Shown: positions 17,546-26,982, counted from the first letter of the stretch. The stretch is 64,000 nt of DNA from Blastococcus sp. HT6-4 (GCF_039679125.1 NZ_CP155551.1:2852001-2916000), one strand, 5' to 3'. The notes: generated from the letters alone by a model not told the origin. Made by a program: numbers and translations.

Positions 17546-17841
17546 AACCACAGCTCCCCCGTGGCGGGGCCGCACCCCCGCCGGTGATCGTGGGGTGCGG
17601 ACGGCGACGCCTGGCTGCCGTGCGCGGATCCCCCCGTGCCACGCCACCGCCGTGCGACTGTTCGGCGCCTCGCACTGCGGGGCACCGGTGACGGTGAGCA
17701 AGCAGAGGCTAGGGGCGAGGAGCCCCGGTGATCACGGAGAGCGACCGGAATCCGCGCACATCCACCCCGGACGGGTGAGGTGGGAGCGGCTGGTCACCCG
17801 TCCGGCGGAGCGGGCGTTCCCCCGGACGGGGACGCCGACAT

Positions 17842-17880
17842 GACGGTGCCGCGGCCGAACCGATCGGCCGCGGCACCGTC
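17842..17880 (-). terminator. Perfect 17-bp hairpin terminator after the ScyD/ScyE-like gene
   Basis: 17842-17858 pairs without mismatch with 17864-17880 (arms contain GACGGTGCCGCGGCCGA) around a 5-nt loop ACCGA. It lies 20 bp past the stop of the minus-strand ScyD/ScyE-like gene. The remaining DNA from 17546 to 17841, upstream of the envelope operon, shows no gene I can support and presumably holds that operon's promoter. Confidence 0.72.
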
Positions 17881-17899
17881 GTGGATCGGTGCGGGTCGA

Positions 17900-19054
17900 T
17901 CAGGGCGCCGTGCCGGTGAACGCCCGGTGCGTGATCCGCTGCACCTCGCCCGCCGGCGGTGAGCCCGGCGGCAGGACGAAGCCGGCGATGCTCCACGCCG
18001 AGGCGTAGAGCTTCCCGCGGGTGAACTCCAGCCCCGTCGGCATCGCGACCTGGGCGGTGGCGCGCTCCCCGTGCGGCGAGATGCGCGTGATCTCCCCGAC
18101 CGACGCCGGGTCGAAGCCCTCCGGCGGCGGGCCCTCACCCATCGGCGCGCCCTCGAGCACGTTGGAGACGTAGACGTTGCACCACCAGTCCACCGCGACG
18201 CCGGTGACCCCGGTCAGCCCCTCGATGACGTCGACCTGGTTCCCGTGCCGGTCGAGGACGTACACCCGTCCGGCGCCGGGCACCTCGGCGCCGAGCGTGC
18301 CGACGTAGATCAGCCCGTCGGGCCCCTGGGTGATCTCCGTGGGGACGGAGTCGCACCCCTCGGTGCCCGGGTTGTTCTCCGCCTCCGCGCACCCCTCGAC
18401 GTCGGTCACCGTCGGGGGCACGAAGAACGTGCTGATCTCCCCGCTGCGCAGGTCGACGGAGAGGACCGCGTTCGCGCCGGCGTCGCTGACCAGCACCCGC
18501 TTGTGCTGGACGAGCACCGAGAACGGGTTGGACAGCGTCTCGATCGGCTGCTGCGTGTCCGGGTCGAACTGGAGCTGGCCGTCGGGGTTGTTCTCCAGCT
18601 CGTACTCCAGCAGGTCCCACGTGCGGACGATCTCGCCGTTGAGCTTCGCCTCGACGAGCAGCTGGCTGGGCATGTCGGCCGGGGGCGGGGGCGGAGCACC
18701 CTCCTCCGGCGGCGGGGCCCCTTCCTCCGGCGGCGGACCGCCGGACTCGCCCACCGCGACGTAGAGGCGGCCGCGCTCGGAGTCGACGCCCTGCGCGTTG
18801 CCCAGGCCGGTCAGCAGGGTCTCGACCTCGCCGGTCCGCAGGTGCACCGACGAGACCTCGCCGGAGTCGGACTCCGCGACGACGACCCGGGGACCCGGGA
18901 AGTCGCTCAGCTGGCGCGGGCCCTCGAGCCCACCGGCGACGGTCGTGATCGGTTCACCACCGCGCCCTCCCCCGTGCGCACTCGCCGTCGCCGGTGACAC
19001 CGCCACCAGCGCCACGGCTGCAGCCGCCCCCGCGACTGCCCTGTATTGCCGCAT
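17900..19054 (-). CDS. Secreted ScyD/ScyE-family beta-propeller protein
   Basis: 384 aa with a clear signal peptide (AGAAAAVALVAVSPATASA). The mature protein has repeating propeller strands (ITTVAGGLEGPRQLS, LYVAVGESGGPPPEEG, LIYVGTLGAEVPGAGRVYVL, VTGVAVDWWCNVYVSNVL) typical of the ScyD/ScyE family of NHL-like secreted proteins. A low-complexity insertion repeats PPPEEGAPPPEEGAPPPPP (around 107-125). Three cysteines could form disulfides. The biochemical role of actinobacterial members is not known to me; scytonemin synthesis is not implied. SD GGAGAGACGG precedes the ATG. Confidence 0.78.
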   Translation of the reverse strand: MRQYRAVAGAAAAVALVAVSPATASAHGGGRGGEPITTVAGGLEGPRQLSDFPGPRVVVAESDSGEVSSVHLRTGEVETLLTGLGNAQGVDSERGRLYVAVGESGGPPPEEGAPPPEEGAPPPPPADMPSQLLVEAKLNGEIVRTWDLLEYELENNPDGQLQFDPDTQQPIETLSNPFSVLVQHKRVLVSDAGANAVLSVDLRSGEISTFFVPPTVTDVEGCAEAENNPGTEGCDSVPTEITQGPDGLIYVGTLGAEVPGAGRVYVLDRHGNQVDVIEGLTGVTGVAVDWWCNVYVSNVLEGAPMGEGPPPEGFDPASVGEITRISPHGERATAQVAMPTGLEFTRGKLYASAWSIAGFVLPPGSPPAGEVQRITHRAFTGTAP

Positions 19055-19170
19055 CCGTCTCTCCTCCGACGTGGGATCCCCCGATGGACGCCGGGAAAGC
19101 TGCCAGGAAGCCGGGAACCGCAGGTGCGCTCCGTTCGTCCCGATCCGGCGATTCCTGCGCGGCGTCGCTC

Positions 19171-19187
19171 GCTGTAGCGGCTACAGC
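19171..19187. repeat. Short perfect inverted repeat
   Basis: GCTGTAGC and GCTACAGC are separated by one base. The site lies between the start of the ScyD/ScyE-like gene and the end of the GAF-GGDEF gene, both on the minus strand. It could be an operator for the former or a weak terminator for the latter. Confidence 0.35.
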
Positions 19188-19215
19188 CACCGGGGCGGAT
19201 GCCGGGGCGGTGCCG

Positions 19216-20457
19216 CTACGCCGGCCGGCTGTCGGTGGCCAGGACGCGCAGCACGCCCCCGCCGCTGCCCTTGGCGTCGTGCATCGCGCGGTCGGCCCGG
19301 GAGAGGGCGGTCTCGAACGCCGTCCCCGGCTGCGCCATGGCCAGCCCGATGCTGGCGGAGACGAGCACGCAGCCCCGCCCGACCGCCACCTCGTCGACGA
19401 GGACGGCGGCGAGCCGGGAGGCGAGCCACTCCGCGGTGGGCCGGTCGACCCCGGGGAGGACGGCCGCGAACTCGTCGCCCCCGATCCGGCCGACGACGGC
19501 GTCCGGCACGACCGCGTCGACGCAGGTCCGCAGCCGCTCGGCGAGGCGCACGAGCACCTGGTCGCCGACGGTGTGCCCGCCGCGGTCGTTGAGCTCCCTG
19601 AACCGGTCGAGGTCGATGCAGAGCACCGCCCCGCCCTCGGCGAGGGCCGCGCGGCCGGCGTCGAGCAGGTGGGCGCGATTGGCCAGGCCGGTCAGCGCGT
19701 CCCGCTGGGTGGCGCCCAGCAGCGCGTGCCGCCGCCGGTCGGCCTCGGTGGCGACGGCGGTCAGCCGGTCGATCGCCACGTGCAGCACGCGCTTCTGCGG
19801 CACGTCGGCGTCCGGCGACAGCTCCCGCACCGTCAGGGCCAGCATCGCGAGGACGGTGTCGAGGGGCTGCCCGGCGGCGACCGCCTCCAGCGCCCGCCCC
19901 TGGGCGGCGAGCAGGGCGGCGTCCCACCGGTGGGCCGCCGCCCGCCGCCGCAGGGAGAGGACGGTGCGCACCAGCCGGGCCTGCATCTCCAGGAGCTCCT
20001 GGTCGGCGGCGGTGAACTCGCGGGGGACGGCGTCGAACACTGCCAGCGCGCCGAGGACGAAGCCGTCCTCGTCGACCAGCGGCACGCCGAGGTAGGCGCG
20101 GACGGCGCCGGCGACCACCCCCGGGTTGTCGCGGAACACCGGGTGGCCGAGCGCGTCGGGGACCCGCAGCGGTGCCCGCATGGCGACGACGTGGGCGCAG
20201 AAGGAGAGCTCGTCGGGCACCTGCGAGTAGCGCACCCCCAGCCCGTGCTCGGCGGGGTAGCACTGCTCGTCCGGGCCGACCAGGTTGACATTCACGATCG
20301 GGGCGCCGACGACGCGGGCCAGGTGGGCGACGACGGCGTCGAGGTCGGGGTCTCCGACGTGACCGGTGAGCCGGTAGCTGTCGATCGCCGCCAGGCGCGC
20401 CGGGTCGGCGACGGCGGGGCGGGGATCGGGCGGGACGGGCATCCCGACGGCGCTCAC
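19216..20457 (-). CDS. GAF-GGDEF diguanylate cyclase
   Basis: 413 aa, cytosolic. Residues about 20-170 form a GAF domain ([55 protein letters not shown]), followed by a helical linker. The GGDEF domain has [39 protein letters not shown] and the intact active loop [12 protein letters not shown] (around 325). It should make c-di-GMP under control of a GAF ligand. The GTG start is eight bases after TAGCGT with no Shine-Dalgarno, so it is likely leaderless. This is the second cyclase within 8 kb. Confidence 0.9.
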   Translation of the reverse strand: MSAVGMPVPPDPRPAVADPARLAAIDSYRLTGHVGDPDLDAVVAHLARVVGAPIVNVNLVGPDEQCYPAEHGLGVRYSQVPDELSFCAHVVAMRAPLRVPDALGHPVFRDNPGVVAGAVRAYLGVPLVDEDGFVLGALAVFDAVPREFTAADQELLEMQARLVRTVLSLRRRAAAHRWDAALLAAQGRALEAVAAGQPLDTVLAMLALTVRELSPDADVPQKRVLHVAIDRLTAVATEADRRRHALLGATQRDALTGLANRAHLLDAGRAALAEGGAVLCIDLDRFRELNDRGGHTVGDQVLVRLAERLRTCVDAVVPDAVVGRIGGDEFAAVLPGVDRPTAEWLASRLAAVLVDEVAVGRGCVLVSASIGLAMAQPGTAFETALSRADRAMHDAKGSGGGVLRVLATDSRPA

Positions 20458-20650
20458 GCGGGGCGACGCTAGCTGTCCGTGAACGCGTTGGGAACAGCAG
20501 CGCTACGACGGGCGTCGGCGCGGTGGACGCCGACTGCGCACGGACGTCAGGGTTCCGATACCTCGGGCGGCAGCGGCCCGGGCTTGGTCACCTCAGGACC
20601 GGCGACCGGCACCCACCACGCGGACGCGTGGCCCTGGAACGGGGATCGCC

Positions 20651-20812
20651 ATGATCACCTGCATCGGCCGGGGCGGGCTGGTGCTGCTCCCCGGGTCGCT
20701 GACGTCGGGCATCCTCGTCGGCTACGTCTTCGTCGCCCCCGGCCTCAAGACCCTGTCGATGACCGGCCTGCTCGGTATCCCGCTCGGCGCGATGCTGATC
20801 TGCGGCCTAGAC
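20651..20812 (+). pseudogene. Possible membrane-protein remnant
   Basis: An ATG at 20651 opens a frame whose first 54 residues contain two hydrophobic stretches (GGLVLLPGSLTSGILVGYVF and MTGLLGIPLGAMLICGL). After the CTAGACGC at about 20808 the frame turns to low-complexity sequence and runs antisense through the next gene. It looks like the 5' end of a gene cut off by later sequence, but could be noise. The stretch 20458-20650 holds nothing I can support. Confidence 0.25.
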
Positions 20813-20850
20813 GCGGGGCTTGTGAACAGACGCGGCCCAGCTTTCGAAGC

Positions 20851-20889
20851 GCTCGGGGCTCCCCACCATGGCGGTAGGGAGCCCCGAGC
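20851..20889 (-). terminator. Hairpin terminator of the DUF4352-like gene
   Basis: GCTCGGGGCTCCC (20851-20863) and GGGAGCCCCGAGC (20877-20889) are perfect complements around a 13-nt loop, 16 bp past the stop of the minus-strand gene. Confidence 0.65.
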
Positions 20890-20904
20890 ACGGGCGAGCT
20901 CAGC

Positions 20905-21564
20905 TCACTGCAGGTCGACGGTCACCCCGCCGGAGAACGACGAGTCGTGCAGCTCGATCGCGGTCGGCGTGGTGCCGGCCGGGACATCGAAGATCACCTT
21001 GCTGTTCAGCGTGTTGCCGGGATTGATCTCCTCGTACAGGGACGACGAGTCCTCCAGGTACATCCCCGCCCCGCTATCGGCCGAGAATTCCTGCCCCTGG
21101 GCGTTGAACAGCTTGGCGTTGTCACCGAAGAAGGACTGCGCCTTGTCACCGATGTTCGTGATGGTGACGTCCACGATGCAGAACTGGCCCTGCGCCGTCG
21201 TGTTCAGGTACTGGTTCCCGATCTGCGTAGTGCTGCAGTCCACCCCGTTGACGACGAAGTTGAACTTCCCATCAGCGGCCGGCTCACCGATGCCGGGGTT
21301 CTTCGGCTGGGCCACGGCAGACTCGCCTGCAACCTCGGCAGACTCAGCCGCAACCTCACCCGCCGCCGGTGCGGCGGTGCCGGTGTCGCCGCCAGAGGCC
21401 TGCGAATCCGTGCCACCGTCGTTCTCGCCACCCATGTTGGCGCCGACAGCGATCAGAACGATAGCCGCGAGGACGATGAACCAGACCCGCTTGTAGATCG
21501 GCTTCTTGGCCTTCGCCTGAGGCTGCTCGGGCAGCTGCTGCTGCGGCGGCGGTGCGTACGACAT
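20905..21564 (-). CDS. DUF4352-like single-pass surface protein
   Basis: 219 aa. A short Pro/Gln-rich cytosolic segment and KKPIYKRVW precede one TM helix (FIVLAAIVLIAVGANMGG). A Ser/Gly/Ala/Glu linker follows, then a beta-rich extracellular domain of DUF4352 type (FNFVVNGVDCSTTQIG, CIVDVTITNIGDKAQSFF, IFDVPAGTTPTAIEL). Two cysteines in the domain could pair. Such domains are immunoglobulin-like and of unknown function. The ATG at 21564 follows GGGGGAAGAG. GC is noticeably lower than in the flanking genes, which suggests acquisition. The Excalibur protein at 59204 has a similar N-terminal anchor. Confidence 0.75.
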   Translation of the reverse strand: MSYAPPPQQQLPEQPQAKAKKPIYKRVWFIVLAAIVLIAVGANMGGENDGGTDSQASGGDTGTAAPAAGEVAAESAEVAGESAVAQPKNPGIGEPAADGKFNFVVNGVDCSTTQIGNQYLNTTAQGQFCIVDVTITNIGDKAQSFFGDNAKLFNAQGQEFSADSGAGMYLEDSSSLYEEINPGNTLNSKVIFDVPAGTTPTAIELHDSSFSGGVTVDLQ

Positions 21565-21844
21565 CTCTTCCCCCGTCAATCAAAGTGGTCCTGTTCCGAA
21601 ACCTAGGCGAAGAGATATCGAAATCAACGTGGCGCAACAGCCGAACAACGCCCCGACTTCTGTCAGATGACGCCAACCTTCATCGCGCGCGCCCCTCGCG
21701 CCCCATCGGCGACGGCGCCGGGCAGCAGCCCTACGTTCGCCTCGCGCTCTTGATGCAATCGCTGGTGTGCCCACTTTCCTGATCAGGTGCCTGCAGATCA
21801 GCGAAGTTCTGGGCGTACTGCAGGCGCGTGTGGGCCGAACCGGG

Positions 21845-22435
21845 CTACCACTCTGGCGCCTGGACGCGGTGGCAGCTGCAGCACCAGCGGAACGACCGGC
21901 GCCGCCGCGCAGCGATCTCCTCGGCGGCCTCGGCGACGACGTCTGGCAGGTGGAGCAGGTCGTCGCGGCTGAACGGCTGCCGGTCGGCCGGCTACAGCCC
22001 CGGGCGGCCCTCGCCCCAGCGGGTCACCGGGCGGCCGAGGGTGACCATGGGCCCTCGACGCCGACGGCGACCTGCGTCGGCTCGCCGCTGACGAACCACG
22101 TCACGACGTCCCGTTCACCCGACGGCTTCTCCCGCCGCCAGCCGGTGCCCAGCGCGCGGACGACGTCGGCGTACCGGACGCCCAGCAGGTCGGCCAACTC
22201 CTGCTCGCCGGCGGTCGGCTCACCGGCGCGCCCTCACTCGTGACCGCACGCCCGACAGGCCCAGGACATGCGCCGGGTCGTCGGGGAAGATCACGCAGCC
22301 GCCGGCGACGACGTCGCCCGGCGCGGCGTGCGAGAAGGCGTCCGGCGAGGGCAGGCCCCAGAGCAGCGGCACCGACTCCTCCCGCCCGCAGCGCGGACAC
22401 GCCTGTCCCACCTGCACACCGACCGGCTCGCTCAT
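21845..22435 (-). pseudogene. Decayed paralog of the two-zinc-ribbon protein at 32559-33203
   Basis: From the ATG at 22435 the frame reads VGQACPRCGREESVPLLWG, matching VCPGCGREDSIPVVYG in the intact gene. Near 22255 homology jumps frame to CRACGHE and then hits TGA where the intact gene has Trp (CDLEWG). It continues with ELADLLGVRYADVVRALGTG, TWFVSGEPTQVAVGVEGPW, breaks again, and ends in EIAARRRRSFRWCCSCHRV before TAG at 21845. At least two frameshifts and one nonsense change make it non-functional as one protein. The 265 bp between here and the DUF4352-like gene shows no gene. Confidence 0.8.
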
Positions 22436-22491
22436 CGCACTCCCGGGTCCCGCGCCGCCCCGTGACGGCAGGACGGAGACCGTGGCACGAC

Positions 22492-22904
22492 CTACTGGAA
22501 GGTTCGACTCGCACCTTCGGTCACCACGGGAGCCGCCGGATCGATCAGCGGCCCGTCGCCGCGGACCCCGTAGCCGAGCCAGGCCCGCTGCCGGGCGGCG
22601 ACCGGTCCGTCGTCACCGATCCACCGGCACCCGGGCGAGCACTCCCCCGTGCTCGCGAAGACGACGAAGCAGGTGACGTTCGGCCAGCCGGCGGTGGCGC
22701 AGAACCGGCCGATGTCGGCCAGGACCCGGGACGCGGCGATCGGCGCCAGGCCCGGCTGCACCTGCTCGGCGAACTCCTGTACGTCACCGGCCGGTCGCCG
22801 GTCCGGGCGAGTTCCTGCAGAAGCCGCAGCCCGTCGACCATGCGGCGCCGCCTCCCCGCCGGCCAGGCCACGTCCTCGAGGTAGCGGGCGAGCACGGCAT
22901 TCAT
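22492..22904 (-). pseudogene. Frameshifted hypothetical gene coupled to the NUDIX gene
   Basis: The ATG at 22904 overlaps the NUDIX stop (ATGA) and reads MNAVLARYLEDVAWPAGRRR, continuing to LARTGDRPV. Around 22783 the coherent protein moves to another frame, VQEFAEQVQPGLAPIAASRV, and runs to TAG at 22492 through SPGCRWIGDDGPVAARQRAW. Restoring one base would give about 136 aa. It has two cysteines in GECSPGC and no family I recognise. A real frameshift and a sequencing error cannot be told apart here. Confidence 0.55.
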
Positions 22905-23383
22905 CGCGCCTCCTCGGCCGGCCGGCAGCCGAGGTGCACGGCCAGCCGGCCGAGGAAGGGCAGCTGGCCCTTCACGATCTTCGCGCGGGCAGTGTCGAGA
23001 TCGAACCAGGCGGCCCGGTCGATCTCCGGGAACTGCTGCAGGCGACCCGATCGCGGCGGCCACACGAGCTCGAAGGTGTTGCTGACGCAGGTGCCGGCGT
23101 CGAGGTCGCCCTCCCCCGCCCAGACGGCGAGCAGCTTCCGGCCCGTCACCTCGCCGAGCGGGTGCAGCTCGTCCGCCGGCACCGGGTGACCGAGCTCCTC
23201 GGCGAACTCCCGCCGGGCGGCGGCCTCGCCGTCCTCGTCCGGGTCGTGCTCGCCCTTGGGGATCGACCAGGCGCCGTCGTCCTTCTTTGCCCAGAACGGC
23301 CCGCCCATGTGCCCGAGGAGGATCTCGACCCGGCCGCCGGGGCGGCGGAACAGCAGGACTCCGGAGCTGCGGACGGGTGGCAC
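22901..23383 (-). CDS. NUDIX hydrolase
   Basis: 160 aa from the GTG at 23383. A standard NUDIX fold is visible: RSSGVLLFRRPGGRVEILLG, WSIPKGEHDPDEDGEAA and the end of the Nudix box REFAEELG, with GX5EX7REUXEEXG spacing intact. Such enzymes hydrolyse nucleoside diphosphates linked to another group; the substrate is unknown. An upstream in-frame GTG at 23473 exists, but the GTG at 23383 lies six bases after GAGGCT, the recurrent leaderless layout here. Its stop is coupled to the frameshifted gene downstream. Confidence 0.85.
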   Translation of the reverse strand: MPPVRSSGVLLFRRPGGRVEILLGHMGGPFWAKKDDGAWSIPKGEHDPDEDGEAAARREFAEELGHPVPADELHPLGEVTGRKLLAVWAGEGDLDAGTCVSNTFELVWPPRSGRLQQFPEIDRAAWFDLDTARAKIVKGQLPFLGRLAVHLGCRPAEEAR

Positions 23384-23864
23384 GCGCCCAGCCTCGCAAA
23401 GCCCGGCCGGTGACCGATCCGCCTGTTGACCTCTCCTGCCGGTGCCCGGGCGGCAACGTTCCCGCCCGGGCACCTGGTCAGGGCTTCGACGACGGCGCAG
23501 CAGTGCGCCGGGCGTCAGCGGGGCTGGACGTCCCTGCCCTGCTGGGCGTCGGGCACTACCGGCCGCGGGCGCTGGACACCCGCGTCGAACCGCTGGGTGA
23601 CCTCCAGTTCGGCCGTCTCCGGAGCGGCGTGCCGGCCGATCCGGGGCATCTTGAACTCAGCTGTCTCGTCAAGCAGGTGCCTACTCACAACCCGTCCTTC
23701 CGTGGAGGAGCCCCAGCGTAAGGAGGAAAACCGGCCGATCCCAGGGCCTTCGGGGAAACCGCAGGTCGCCTGTGGTCAGCGGGGAAACTGTGACGAACGA
23801 GCGGCACACGGCCACGCGCGTCAAGCGGATGGGATCGGCTCGGTGCCATTGAAACGGTGTGGGT
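23384..23864. other. Intergenic stretch without a supported gene
   Basis: About 480 bp between the NUDIX gene start and the toxin-antitoxin operator. Open frames exist on the plus strand (for example 23426-23720), but their composition is low-complexity and none shows a motif, Shine-Dalgarno or family resemblance. Confidence 0.5.
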
Positions 23865-23884
23865 GGTATCGGTAGTGATACCGT
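23865..23884 (+). promoter_or_regulatory. Operator and -10 box of the Phd/Doc-like operon
   Basis: GGTATC (23865-23870) and GATACC (23877-23882) form a perfect inverted repeat with a 6-bp centre. TACCGT (23879-23884) overlaps its right arm and lies six bases before the antitoxin ATG, so it fits a -10 box of a leaderless mRNA. Antitoxin binding would block it directly. Confidence 0.6.
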
Positions 23885-23890
23885 CTCGTC

Positions 23891-24094
23891 ATGGCCATGA
23901 CCTTGCGTCTCGATGATCAGGAGAGCGAAGCTCTCCGCCGTCGCGCCGAACTGGAGGGCCGTTCGATGCAGGAAGTCGCTAGGCAGGCAGTGCGGGACTA
24001 CATCGAGCGCAACAGCAAGCGAGAGCTGCTGGATCGGGTGCTCGACCAGGAACTGCCTCGCTATGCCGAAGCCCTGGAGCGGCTGGGCCAGTGA
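23891..24094 (+). CDS. Antitoxin of a Phd/Doc-like pair (ribbon-helix-helix type)
   Basis: 67 aa. MAMTLRLDDQESEALRRRAE followed by GRSMQEVARQAVRDYIERN is a ribbon-helix-helix DNA-binding layout (beta strand, two helices). The charged C-terminal tail (LLDRVLDQELPRYAEALERL) is the expected toxin-neutralising part. The stop overlaps the toxin start (GTGA). Transcription is probably autoregulated through the palindrome just upstream. The start follows the TACCGT box by six bases and has no Shine-Dalgarno. Confidence 0.85.
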   Translation: MAMTLRLDDQESEALRRRAELEGRSMQEVARQAVRDYIERNSKRELLDRVLDQELPRYAEALERLGQ

Positions 24095-24468
24095 TCCATC
24101 TCGACCTCGACGACCTCCTGCACGTAGCGAGGCGAACGCTGGGCGAGGTCGAGGTGCGCGACATCGGACTCCTGGAGTCGGCAGCAGCGAGGCCCAGAGC
24201 CACGGCATTCGGTGAGGACGCCTACCCGTCCTTCCATGACAAGGCAGCGGCACTGCTGCATTCGCTGGCCCGGAACCACCCACTCGTCGACGGCAACAAG
24301 CGATTGGCCCTGGCCGCGACCCTCGCCTTCTACGGCGTCAACGGGATGCGGCTGACCCTGTCCAACGACGAGGCCTACGACCTCGTGATGGCGGTGGCCG
24401 CCGGACACCTCGACGACGTCGGAGCCCTCGCCGAACGCCTGGCAACTGGGACTGAGCCCTGGCGATGA
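24091..24468 (+). CDS. doc: Doc/Fic-family toxin (death-on-curing)
   Basis: 125 aa with the Fic core HPLVDGNKRLAL (around residue 64), matching HxFx(D/E)GNKR with the phosphate-loop residues intact. Upstream is the usual helical N-terminus (LDLDDLLHVARRTLGEVEVR) and a flap-like segment, ATAFGEDAYPSFHDKAAALL. Doc toxins phosphorylate EF-Tu and arrest translation; that activity is assumed from the family. The GTG start at 24091 overlaps the antitoxin stop. GTG initiation with tight coupling keeps the toxin below the antitoxin. Confidence 0.9.
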   Translation: MIHLDLDDLLHVARRTLGEVEVRDIGLLESAAARPRATAFGEDAYPSFHDKAAALLHSLARNHPLVDGNKRLALAATLAFYGVNGMRLTLSNDEAYDLVMAVAAGHLDDVGALAERLATGTEPWR

Positions 24469-24474
24469 CGCCAC

Positions 24475-26169
24475 TCATGGCGTGCCGACCGGCAGGGTGA
24501 CCGACGACGGCGTCGCCCTGCCGTGGCAGATCCGGTGGGTCACCGGCACGCCGTGGGTGCCCTCGCCGGCCGGCTCGCCGGTGCCGAGGTTGCGGGCGTA
24601 GCGCGGGTGGGCGCCGCCGGAGACCTGCAGCCGGATGCGGTGCCCGGCGCGGAAGCGGTGCGCGGTGTCGGGCAGCGTCGTCTCCACCGTCCGCTCCCCC
24701 GTCACCGACTCCTCCCCGGGCGACGGGTCGAGCCGGACGAGCCGGTCGGTGACGTTGATCGACGCGCCATCCGGGCCGACGTCGCACAGCCGCACGAAGA
24801 CGTCTGCGTACGGGTTGTCGGACTCGTGGAACAGCCGGACCCGGGCGCCACCGAGCAGCTCGACCGGCCGGCGCAGCGGCGCGGTGGTGAAGGTGCGGAC
24901 GTCGTCGCGCGCCTCCAGCTCGCGGTTGTCCCGCTGGCCGGCGCTGGCGGCGAGCACCCGCCCGCCGACCGACGGGGTCGGGTCCATCGCGTCGTAGGTG
25001 AAGGTGGTCGGCTCGAACGGCGCGGTCGGGGCATCGTCGTCCAGCCGGCCGTCCGGAGCGAGGTACCAGGCGCGGTCGGTGGTGGCCGGCGGCCAGTCGG
25101 GCATCGTCCGCCAGGTGCCGGCGCCGGTGACGTGCACCCGGACGCGGCCGGGCCGCTGCGGACCGGGCTCTGCGCCGGCCACGGGCAGGTGGGCGTTCAG
25201 CCAGGCCAGGCTCTCCGGCGTCGTGACGGCGGCGTCGATGGTGAGGTGCGCCCACGGGCCGAGGGTGAGGCCGACGTCGACGCCGCGGTCGCGCAGCACG
25301 GCGTACTGGTACAGCGTCTGCTCGACGAACCAGTCCTGCCAGCCGCCGATGAGCAGGGTCGGGACGGTGCTCGAGTGGACGGCGGGGGTGGCGCGGTAGC
25401 GGTCCCAGTAGGAGTCGGCGAGGTCGGGGTGGGCCAGCCACTCGTCGAACCACGGGGCGGGGGCGCCGCCGAAGCGCTCGGCCAGCCCCTGCAGCGGGAG
25501 CTCGCCCAGGTGCGGGGCCAGCCGCCGCTCCGCCGTCATCAGACGGTACAGCCCGCGCAGGAAGCTGACCCGTTCCTGGTGGGCGACGAGCTCGGTCCAG
25601 ATGGCGAGGTTGGTGAGCTGGAAGGCGCCGTCGACCATCCCCGCCTGGGCGAGGTCGTGCGGGCCGATGTGCAGCACCATCGCCTTCAGCTCGGGCGGCG
25701 GGTCGAGGGCGAGGGCCCACTGCGTGTAGCCGAGGTAGCTGGGGCCGAGGGTGGCGAGCCGGCCGTCGAACCAGGACTGCTCGCGCAGCCAGGCGACGGT
25801 GTCCTGCCCGTCGTGCTCCTCGTTCACGACCGGGCTGAACTCGCCGCCGGAGCCGAAGGTGCCGCGCACGCTCTGCACCACCACCGCGTAGCCGCGCTCG
25901 GCGTACGGCACCGTCATCGCGAAGGCGAACCCGAGGCCCCGGCCGTACGGCGAGCGCAGCAGCACGGTGGGGTGCGGTCCGGCCGACGCCGGCAGGTAGA
26001 CGTCGGCCCGCAGCGTGGTGCCGTCGCGCATCGGGACGTCGACGCCGCGCAGCAGCCGGACCTCGTGGGTGGCCGGGGGCAGCTGCCACCGCCGACCGAG
26101 CGCGGCCGCCGCGACGCGGGCCGGGCGCGGGAGCGGCCGCGGCGAGAGCGGCGGCATGCGGTCGAGCAC
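24475..26169 (-). CDS. CocE/NonD-family alpha/beta hydrolase
   Basis: 564 aa from the GTG at 26169 (CGGAGG four bases upstream; an ATG at 26157 is the alternative). The N-terminal alpha/beta hydrolase has VPMRDGTTLRADVYLPA, SPYGRG and VQSVRGTFGSGGEF. The nucleophile serine is in LGPSYLGYTQW (around 141) and the histidine region is LGPWAHL (around 305). The C-terminal jelly-roll domain (FTTAPLRRPVELLGGARVRL, RFRAGHRIRLQVSGGAHPR) is typical of X-Pro dipeptidyl-peptidase/CocE proteins. Reaction: hydrolysis of an ester or peptide bond, substrate unknown. It ends 6 bp from the convergent doc gene. Confidence 0.88.
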   Translation of the reverse strand: MLDRMPPLSPRPLPRPARVAAAALGRRWQLPPATHEVRLLRGVDVPMRDGTTLRADVYLPASAGPHPTVLLRSPYGRGLGFAFAMTVPYAERGYAVVVQSVRGTFGSGGEFSPVVNEEHDGQDTVAWLREQSWFDGRLATLGPSYLGYTQWALALDPPPELKAMVLHIGPHDLAQAGMVDGAFQLTNLAIWTELVAHQERVSFLRGLYRLMTAERRLAPHLGELPLQGLAERFGGAPAPWFDEWLAHPDLADSYWDRYRATPAVHSSTVPTLLIGGWQDWFVEQTLYQYAVLRDRGVDVGLTLGPWAHLTIDAAVTTPESLAWLNAHLPVAGAEPGPQRPGRVRVHVTGAGTWRTMPDWPPATTDRAWYLAPDGRLDDDAPTAPFEPTTFTYDAMDPTPSVGGRVLAASAGQRDNRELEARDDVRTFTTAPLRRPVELLGGARVRLFHESDNPYADVFVRLCDVGPDGASINVTDRLVRLDPSPGEESVTGERTVETTLPDTAHRFRAGHRIRLQVSGGAHPRYARNLGTGEPAGEGTHGVPVTHRICHGRATPSSVTLPVGTP

Positions 26170-26376
26170 GGAGCCTCCGGGTACGTGGGACGGCGATCCC
26201 GGGACCCTAGCCGCGGGCCCAGCCCGCGAGGTGCGCGACCAGCGGGTCGCAGACGGCAGCTGCGCTTCGACCAGTTCATGCAGGCGGTGCCGGACCGTTC
26301 GTGCACAGCCCAGCGGGCGATCCACAGATGACCCGCGCGGCTCCCGGTACCCGCCGGCCGTTCCTAGCGTCGCCTC

Positions 26377-26982
26377 GTGCGCACGCCACTGGACATGGAC
26401 GCCGTCGGATCCCTGGGCCTCGACGCCCGGACGCCCGAGCAGCAGAGGAATGTGGCGGCCCAGTTGATGGCCTGGGCCGACGAACGGCACCCGGCGGACG
26501 CTGCTGACGTCACACCAGCATTTCTCCTGGCGGAGGCCGGGGAGATCCTGGAGATCGTCGGTGACCATTCCGCGGCGCTCGCCGCGTACCGGCGAGCAGC
26601 AGCTGCGGAGGGCGTGGTCGAGCCGGACGTGCGGTGCTTCCTGCACCGCGCGCTCGTATCGGTGGGCGACCTCCCGGCAGCCCGGCTGCTCGCCGACGAG
26701 GTCCGCCGGTCCGCGCCTGCGGACCTCGGCGTCTACGCGATGGTCGGCGAGACCTACGAGAAGTCCGGGGACCTCTCGGAGGCTCACCGCTGGCTCAACC
26801 TCGGGCTGCAGCAGTTCGGCCGGTCGGCCGGGGCCGGTACGGACGACCTGGCTCTCGACCTGCTCCTGCTCACCGTCGTCCGCCGCCGGATTCGCCGCGC
26901 CCTCGGCCTTCCGGCGGACGCTGCCCACCGCCTGGCCGAACTGACAGCACCTGGGCGGGGGAAGAACGATGGTTCCCGGTGA
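26377..26982 (+). CDS. TPR-like helical protein of unknown function
   Basis: 201 aa, all-helical. Two or three TPR-like helix pairs are visible: FLLAEAGEILEIVGDHSAA, LHRALVSVGDLPAARLLADE and VYAMVGETYEKSGDLSEAHR. The C-terminus (LLTVVRRRIRRALGLPAD) is basic. No enzymatic motif. GTG start six bases after TAGCGT (26365-26370), no Shine-Dalgarno, so probably leaderless. It is divergent from the CocE-like gene; no operon partner is evident. Confidence 0.7.
   Translation: MRTPLDMDAVGSLGLDARTPEQQRNVAAQLMAWADERHPADAADVTPAFLLAEAGEILEIVGDHSAALAAYRRAAAAEGVVEPDVRCFLHRALVSVGDLPAARLLADEVRRSAPADLGVYAMVGETYEKSGDLSEAHRWLNLGLQQFGRSAGAGTDDLALDLLLLTVVRRRIRRALGLPADAAHRLAELTAPGRGKNDGSR

Noticed and set aside
18665..18740. 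Tandem repeat in the ScyD/ScyE-like gene
   Set aside because: It encodes a Pro/Glu-rich linker (PPPEEGA repeats), an ordinary low-complexity insertion rather than a mobile or regulatory repeat.
23426..23720. Open frames upstream of the Phd/Doc operon
   Set aside because: No motif, no plausible ribosome binding site and low-complexity composition.
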